From: Pyramidobacter sp. C12-8
Lineage (GTDB): Bacteria; Synergistota; Synergistia; Synergistales; Dethiosulfovibrionaceae
Assembly: GCF_002007215.1 (NCBI RefSeq)
Contig: NZ_MUHX01000009.1
Span: 31,583-95,582, forward strand
Direction of reading: 5' to 3'
Length of the DNA stretch: 64,000 bases
The position numbers and the translations under genes were made by a program. Position 1 is the first letter of the stretch, and the number at the start of each line of letters is the position of its first letter. Below are positions 60,142-64,000 of this stretch, one piece after another. The notes beneath the pieces are model-generated. The model worked only from the letters and a program-made list of their open reading frames with translations, made no database searches and was not told where the DNA came from.

Positions 60142-60699
60142 ATGGATTTTACGAAGAAAGAAATACAGAGCGCGTTCTGGCAGCTTCTGGAAGAGCGCCC
60201 GTTCGGCAAGATCACGGTGAAAGCGGTCGTCGCGCGCTGCGGCGTGAACCGCAACACGTTTTACTATCACTTTCAGGATCTTCGCGATCTGCTCCGCACG
60301 TCCGTGCTCGGCTGGCTCGACGAGCTGTTCGCCGACGGAGCGGGCGCGGCGGCGGTCGTCGCCGCGCTGTCGCGGCGCCGGGCGGCCGTCATGCACGTCT
60401 ACAGGTCGCTGCCGCGCGAGACGTTCATCGAGGAATTGGGCGTCTGGGTGCGCTACGCCGTGGCCCGCTGCGTCGGCGCCGGGGAAGGCGGGCTTTTCGC
60501 GGAGAAGGAGAACCGGGAACTGCTGCTTTCCGTGTGCCGCTTCGCGCTGGCGGGGTTCCTGCTGGATTGGCTGGAAGGGGACATGAGCTCCGATTTGGGG
60601 AAAAGTCTGTCGCGCTGTGCGGAACTGCTGAAAAATTTCTCCCTCCCTCCCTCCCTCCCTCCCTCCCTCCCTCCTGATTCGAAAGCGCGTCGCCTGTGA
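60142..60699 (+). CDS. TetR/AcrR family regulator with a repeat-encoded C-terminus
   Basis: 185 residues. Helix-turn-helix 'ITVKAVVARCGVNRNTFYYH' (about residues 25-44) and a TetR_C helical domain ending 'CAELLKNF'. Residues 166-178 are encoded by nine tandem CTCC units and read Ser-Leu-Pro-Pro repeats, followed by a short basic tail. Gain or loss of one unit would shift the frame: in one alternative frame the protein stops right after the repeat (TGA at 60675). The target genes are unknown. Confidence 0.88.
   Translation: MDFTKKEIQSAFWQLLEERPFGKITVKAVVARCGVNRNTFYYHFQDLRDLLRTSVLGWLDELFADGAGAAAVVAALSRRRAAVMHVYRSLPRETFIEELGVWVRYAVARCVGAGEGGLFAEKENRELLLSVCRFALAGFLLDWLEGDMSSDLGKSLSRCAELLKNFSLPPSLPPSLPPDSKARRL
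60639..60674 (+). repeat. Tetranucleotide tract (CTCC)9
   Basis: Nine perfect CTCC units inside the 3' end of the TetR-type gene. Tracts of this length are prone to slipped-strand changes and are a classic phase-variation substrate. Confidence 0.95.
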
Positions 60700-60815
60700 C
60701 TGCGGCGTCGGGATCGCGTGCGGGGCGGTGGAATTTCCCGGCAAGACGGAGAAGCTCTTTTTCTCCCTCTTGCTTTTTTTGTCCTTTGTGGTATCATCCA
60801 ACTGTCGGTTAATGC

Positions 60816-60829
60816 TTTATCATGATAAA
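60816..60829. promoter_or_regulatory. 14-base palindrome upstream of a small gene
   Basis: TTTATCATGATAAA, perfect, 18 bases before the ATG of the 47-residue gene. Probable operator; no regulator is assigned. Confidence 0.4.
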
Positions 60830-60846
60830 CTATTAACGGAGGAGCG

Positions 60847-60990
60847 ATGCCTATGGAGACCATGAAAGTTGACGTGCCGGCGGAAGTGAAGGAGCGTTTC
60901 GACGCCATGCTGGCCCGGTTTTCCCGCGAGAACAACGTGACGCTGGTCGTCCGCCCCGACCTCCCCGCCGAAGAGCAGCCGCGCCACTGA
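60847..60990 (+). CDS. Small 47-residue protein
   Basis: ATG 60847 with a perfect 'GGAGGAG' ribosome site; a second ATG lies two codons on. The product is charged and soluble, 'MKVDVPAEVKERFDAMLARF' being helix-forming, followed by 'NNVTLVVRPDLPAEEQ'. The good ribosome site, the upstream palindrome and a downstream terminator support a real gene. The family is not recognised. Confidence 0.6.
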   Translation: MPMETMKVDVPAEVKERFDAMLARFSRENNVTLVVRPDLPAEEQPRH

Positions 60991-60998
60991 TATTGGTA

Positions 60999-61050
60999 TT
61001 CAACGCCAAAGGCCCGGCGGTCGCGCGACCGTCGGGCCTTTGGCGTTGAA
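60999..61050. terminator. 27-bp hairpin downstream of the small gene
   Basis: TTCAACGCCAAAGGCCCG... at 60999-61025 pairs with the sequence ending 61050; one mismatch and a CGCG centre. It resembles the hairpin at 62702-62741 in wording and in position relative to nitroreductase-tail DNA. Confidence 0.75.
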
Positions 61051-61056
61051 TGTCAG

Positions 61057-61112
61057 GATCGGACGAAGTGCACGTTCTCGCCCGCTCCGGCGCACCCGGA
61101 CCTGAACTGGGG
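61057..61112 (-). pseudogene. Duplicated 3' end of the nitroreductase gene
   Basis: About 55 bases match 62754-62808 at all but four positions. Read on the minus strand it gives QFRSG-C-A-G-AGENVHFV followed by Arg, against QFRSGRAEAGENVHFV-stop in the intact gene, so the stop codon is lost. It is the left of two direct repeats around the HigB/HigA module. Confidence 0.8.
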
Positions 61113-61119
61113 TATGTTT

Positions 61120-61170
61120 TTGCACATTTTTCAGGCGCGTGATATAATTAATTTACCTTAGAGGTAAATT
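61120..61170 (+). promoter_or_regulatory. Promoter and operator of the higBA-like module
   Basis: TTGCAC (61120-61125), 17-base spacer, TATAAT (61143-61148). Immediately downstream is a perfect inverted repeat AATTTACCT-TAG-AGGTAAATT (61150-61170), covering the transcription start and ribosome site: a likely antitoxin operator. Confidence 0.85.
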
Positions 61171-61492
61171 GCAGGTGGTGAAGAGACTGCTTACGACGTT
61201 CAAAAGCAAGAGGCTCGAAAGGGTTTGCACTTCGGACAAGGCGGCCATACGGGCTTACGGGGTGGAAATGGCAGGGAAGCTCGTCCAGAGATTGAACGAG
61301 ATTCACGCGGCGGACTCGGTGGATTTTCTTTTGGCGCACCGGATCGGACGCTGCCATGAACTGCATGGAAATCTGGAAGGGACTCTGGCGATGGATCTGG
61401 TTCAGCCGCATCGTCTGCTCTTTACCCGGGATGGTCGTATTCAAGGGATAGAAGCCGTGAAAATCACGAAAATCGAGAATGATTATCACTGA
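61169..61492 (+). CDS. HigB-like toxin (RelE/ParE superfamily)
   Basis: 107 residues from TTG 61169; GTG 61175 or 61178 are possible starts. The pattern 'FKSKRLERV', 'MAGKLVQRLNEIHAADSVDF', 'CHELHGNLEGTLAMDL', 'PHRLLFTRDG' and C-terminal 'IENDYH' follows HigB (plasmid killer) proteins, which cleave mRNA. It precedes its antitoxin gene, the usual toxin-first order of hig modules. Confidence 0.85.
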   Translation: MQVVKRLLTTFKSKRLERVCTSDKAAIRAYGVEMAGKLVQRLNEIHAADSVDFLLAHRIGRCHELHGNLEGTLAMDLVQPHRLLFTRDGRIQGIEAVKITKIENDYH

Positions 61493-61537
61493 CGGAAAAT
61501 GAGAAACGGCGTCAAGGGAAGCAAAGGAGGGATTGAA

Positions 61538-62599
61538 ATGGCGCACAGCAGGAGTTTTATCGCGGTCCCCCCCGGCGCGACGATACGCGAGCAACTGGAG
61601 GAGCGCGGGCTCACGCAGAAAGAGTTTGCGGTGCGTATGGGAATCAGCGAAAAGCATATCAGCCGTCTGATTCACGGCGACGTGGAGCTGAGTCAGGACA
61701 TGGCGCTGAGGTTGGAGTCAGTTCTCGGCATCCCCGCCAAATTCTGGAACAATCTCGAGGCGATCTATCGGGAAAAGCTTGCCCGCGTAAAAGGAGAGCT
61801 CGAGATGGACGAGGAAGTCGAAATCGCGAAGAAGTTTCCGTACTCGAAAATGGCGGCCAGAGGTTGGGTAAAAAACACGAGGAACGCGAAGGAGAAGGTT
61901 TTTGCGCTCAGGTCGTTCTTCGAGACGGCGCGCCTGACGTTCCTGGGGAAGTTCCAAATCCCGGGAATCGCGTATCGTCAGCTGGGCGAGAACGATCGCA
62001 ACGATTACGCTCTGGCCGCCTGGTCGCAGAAAGTGCGTCTCGAAGCGCGGAAGGTCGAAGCGGGCGAAATCGACATCAAAAAATTGACGGCGCTCCTTCC
62101 TCGAATTCGGGCGCTCTCAAAGGGATTCTCGGCCGACTCTTATAAAAAGCTCAGGGATTGTTTGGCTGAATGCGGCGTCGCTCTCGTATATCTGCCGCAT
62201 TTTGAAGGGACGTTCCTGAACGGGGCTTCTTTCATCGACGGGAAAAAGATCGTCGTCGGCGTGACCACGCGCGGAAAGTTTGCGGATATCTTTTGGTTCA
62301 ACCTGTTTCACGAGCTGGGCCATGTGATCGCGGGAGATATTTTCGGAACGCACGATGCGGCGGAAAGGGAAGAGATGGAACGGGCCGCCGATACGTTTGC
62401 CCAAGATGCTCTCATTCCGGCCGGCGGGTATGAGCGCTTTACCGAGGCCGCCCGCTTTGACCGCGAGAGCGTATGCGCTTTCGCCGAAAAGGTGGGGATC
62501 GCTCCGGGCATCGTGGTTGGGCGGCTTCAAAAGGAAGGCCGGCTGCGTTATGACTGTTTGGGCGCGTTGAAAGCGAAGTATGAGATTCCCTGTGATTGA
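61538..62599 (+). CDS. HigA-like antitoxin with ImmA/IrrE metallopeptidase domain
   Basis: 353 residues from ATG 61538 ('AAAGGAGGG' upstream). N-terminal XRE helix-turn-helix 'GLTQKEFAVRMGISEKHISR' (residues ~27-46) with the HigA-type 'ALRLESVLGIPAKFWNNLEA', then a long linker and an M78 zinc-peptidase domain with 'HELGH' at about residues 258-262. The fusion of antitoxin and ImmA-like protease is known; it may control antitoxin or partner turnover. Confidence 0.9.
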   Translation: MAHSRSFIAVPPGATIREQLEERGLTQKEFAVRMGISEKHISRLIHGDVELSQDMALRLESVLGIPAKFWNNLEAIYREKLARVKGELEMDEEVEIAKKFPYSKMAARGWVKNTRNAKEKVFALRSFFETARLTFLGKFQIPGIAYRQLGENDRNDYALAAWSQKVRLEARKVEAGEIDIKKLTALLPRIRALSKGFSADSYKKLRDCLAECGVALVYLPHFEGTFLNGASFIDGKKIVVGVTTRGKFADIFWFNLFHELGHVIAGDIFGTHDAAEREEMERAADTFAQDALIPAGGYERFTEAARFDRESVCAFAEKVGIAPGIVVGRLQKEGRLRYDCLGALKAKYEIPCD

Positions 62600-62701
62600 A
62601 ATCGCGGAAGAGGGTCTTCGAGGAGGTCGAAGCAAGATGCTTTCGTGGGAGTTTGCTTTGCGCCGAGGGAAGGCGAGAGTCCGAGGGCGGGGCATAATAC
62701 G

Positions 62702-62741
62702 AAAAGGTCCGACCGGTCGCATGACCGGTCGGGCCTTTTTC
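62702..62741. terminator. Bidirectional terminator between higA-like and nitroreductase genes
   Basis: AAAGGTCCGACCGGTC (62703-62718) pairs with GACCGGTCGGGCCTTT (62723-62738), one mismatch, with T-run on the right and A-run on the left. Serves both convergent genes. Confidence 0.9.
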
Positions 62742-62755
62742 ATCGAAAACCACGA

Positions 62756-63415
62756 TCAGACGAAGTGCACGTTCTCGCCCGCTTCGGCGCGCCCGGATCT
62801 GAACTGGGCCATGGGCTGGTCTTTGGCGGGGAAGCCGAGCGCCACGGTGATCATGACGCGGCGCTCGGCGGGCAGGCGCAGGAACTCGCGGATGGCCGGC
62901 TCGACGATCAGCGTGTAGGCGATGATGCAGCTGGCAAGGCCGTGGCCGGCGGCGGACAAGCACAGGGTCTGCGTGAACATGCCGATGTCGAGGAGATGCA
63001 GGGGGCTGGGCTCGCCGTCCATGCAGACGATGGCGGCGGCCGGCGCGTCGAAGAAGCGCAGGCAGCGGCCGATGAAGCTTTTCGGCTCCCAGCCCTGGCG
63101 CTCGAGAACGGGCGCCAGGGCGCCGCTCAGTTCGCGGGCGCGGGCCTGCCACGCGGGCATTTCCCGCCCGGCGTGCATGGGCACGCCCCGGCCCTGACGA
63201 AAGGCTTCGTCCATCTTCGCGCGCAGGGCGTCGAGGCGTTCTCCGGCGACGACGTAGACTTCCCACGGCTGGGCGTTTTTGGCCGAGGGCGAGAACGTGG
63301 CGTATTTCAGCACCGACGCGAGCAGCTCCGGCCCCGGCGGCGTGTTTTCGAAGGCGCGGCAGGACCGGCGCGCGGCGATGCCGGCTAGCAGTTCTGTAGA
63401 TTTTTCATCGTTCAT
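62756..63415 (-). CDS. Nitroreductase family protein
   Basis: 219 residues. FMN-binding pattern 'IAARRSCRAFENTPPGPELL' and 'YATFSPSAKNAQPWEVYVV' at the N-terminus; 'DIGMFTQTLCLSAAGHGLAS' in the middle; 'RRVMITVALGFPA' near the end. NAD(P)H-dependent flavoenzyme that reduces nitro compounds, quinones or enones; the natural substrate is unknown. Its 3' end is duplicated at 61057-61112. Confidence 0.9.
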   Translation of the reverse strand: MNDEKSTELLAGIAARRSCRAFENTPPGPELLASVLKYATFSPSAKNAQPWEVYVVAGERLDALRAKMDEAFRQGRGVPMHAGREMPAWQARARELSGALAPVLERQGWEPKSFIGRCLRFFDAPAAAIVCMDGEPSPLHLLDIGMFTQTLCLSAAGHGLASCIIAYTLIVEPAIREFLRLPAERRVMITVALGFPAKDQPMAQFRSGRAEAGENVHFV

Positions 63416-63499
63416 TTCGTGATTCCTTCCCGGAAAATTAATGATTCCGTCAGAATAGAGTTGTTCAAGCTACTATCTAAGAGAGGAAAGGTGATTTTA

Positions 63500-63715
63500 A
63501 TGGCACACAAGAATCATGATATGGCACATACAAAGTGGATGTGTAAATACCACATTGTGTTTACTCCTAAGTATAGACGAAAAATGATTTATAATCAATA
63601 TAAAGAAAGCATACGAGATATATTAAAAACGTTATTGAAATTCTTCAAGGTAAATGCAACGCAACATCCGGTACCCCGTTGCATTAAATCTGAATTAAAA
63701 GAAGCTTGCATTTAG
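63500..63715 (+). pseudogene. Truncated IS200/IS605-type transposase (TnpA)
   Basis: From ATG 63500 the first ~47 residues match TnpA starts of IS200-like elements ('KWMCKYHIVFTPKYRRKMIY'). After about position 63645 the similarity stops: the catalytic HUH and Tyr motifs are missing. The AT-rich composition differs from flanking genes. A 9-base inverted repeat AATGCAACG/CGTTGCATT (63653-63685) follows the break. Confidence 0.8.
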
Positions 63716-63775
63716 TCTGAATTGATGAAAGACCTTTCTTACGAGACAACAGATCTCGGAAAGGAGTTCATCATC

Positions 63776-64000
63776 ATGAACAAACATTTGACTCTGGCTG
63801 AAAGAAAAGCCATTGAAAGCGCCCTCAACCGGCGAGAATCTCTCAGAAGTATTGCCTCAACAGTTCTGAAGTCGCCGAGTACGATCTCCAGAGAGATCAG
63901 AAAACATGCAGAGACTGTCTTCAAAGGCTGTTATGGCCGGACAGCAAACTGCTGCCTTCACCGGTATGACTGCTCCGTTACTTCCCTTTGTAACACCTCT
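63776..64000 (+). mobile_element. IS30-family transposase, N-terminal part (runs off the window)
   Basis: ATG 63776 with 'AAAGGAG' upstream; 75 residues are seen. The helix-turn-helix 'LTLAERKAIESALNRRESLR' plus 'SIASTVLKSPSTISREIRKH' is typical of IS30 transposases, followed by a Cys-rich segment ('NCCLHRYDCSV'). Upstream, two imperfect direct repeats, GCATTAAATCTGAATT (63681) and GCATTTAGTCTGAATT (63709), may be part of the element end. It appears inserted next to or within the IS200 remnant. Confidence 0.85.

Noticed and set aside
1..64000. CRISPR arrays
   Set aside because: No set of regularly spaced identical repeats of 23-40 bases was seen, and no cas-like protein is encoded.

Overview
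The window looks like chromosomal DNA of a GC-rich, didermic, amino-acid- and peptide-fermenting anaerobe. Best guess is the phylum Synergistota (Pyramidobacter or a close relative). This is inference. It rests on a porin with an N-terminal SLH domain and terminal Phe, on the density of peptidases, peptide and amino-acid ABC transporters and acyl-CoA/ETF genes, on the absence of sugar pathways, and on a short 4.5S-type SRP RNA. No marker here fixes the genus.

Layout. 1-16.7 kb is peptide and amino-acid scavenging: a truncated S10 carboxypeptidase, an alpha/beta hydrolase, two family-5 peptide-binding proteins, a DppBCDF-type transporter, M20 and M32 peptidases, a GntR regulator, a URO-D-like protein, an L-cysteine desulfidase-family protein and a beta-hydroxyacid dehydrogenase. 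17-24 kb is one directional cluster: ArgH, an Asp/Glu/hydantoin racemase, an amino-acid ABC transporter whose binding protein holds two tandem solute-binding domains, and two adjacent CE4 deacetylase/imidase-like proteins, the second without the metal-binding His pair. 24.1-28.3 kb has tRNA-Ser(GGA), a small AT-richer island with two tiny genes, and a MarR plus short UvrA-like pair. 28.8-33.1 kb is acyl-CoA dehydrogenase, EtfB, EtfA and a class III CoA-transferase. 33.3-43 kb is a P19/FTR1 iron-uptake locus in the order known from Campylobacter, extended by FMN-binding, DUF4418, permease and ATPase genes. 43.1-46.4 kb (minus strand) is fumarate reductase/succinate dehydrogenase. 46.6-50 kb holds ankyrin, zinc-ribbon and DUF1508 proteins, a parS-like site and the SRP RNA. 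50.3-56.6 kb is TetR, RND pump, TolC and adaptor, with the RND gene interrupted by an in-frame TAG. 56.6-64 kb is accessory: two toxin-antitoxin modules, palindromic and MITE-like repeats, a solo IS3 OrfA-like gene, the SLH porin, a TetR gene with a nine-unit CTCC tract, a nitroreductase, a truncated IS200 transposase and the start of an IS30 transposase.

How the genes fit together. Peptides and amino acids are imported and hydrolysed, and carbon is activated as CoA esters. Reducing equivalents probably leave through ETF/acyl-CoA dehydrogenase and fumarate reductase. Iron for the many Fe-S proteins would come through the P19/FTR1 locus. The most unusual items are the active/inactive CE4 pair beside the double-domain binding protein, the toxin-antitoxin modules bracketed by duplicated terminator DNA, an interspersed MITE-like repeat (four copies), the tetranucleotide tract in a regulator, and two in-frame stop codons that interrupt otherwise continuous coding sequence.
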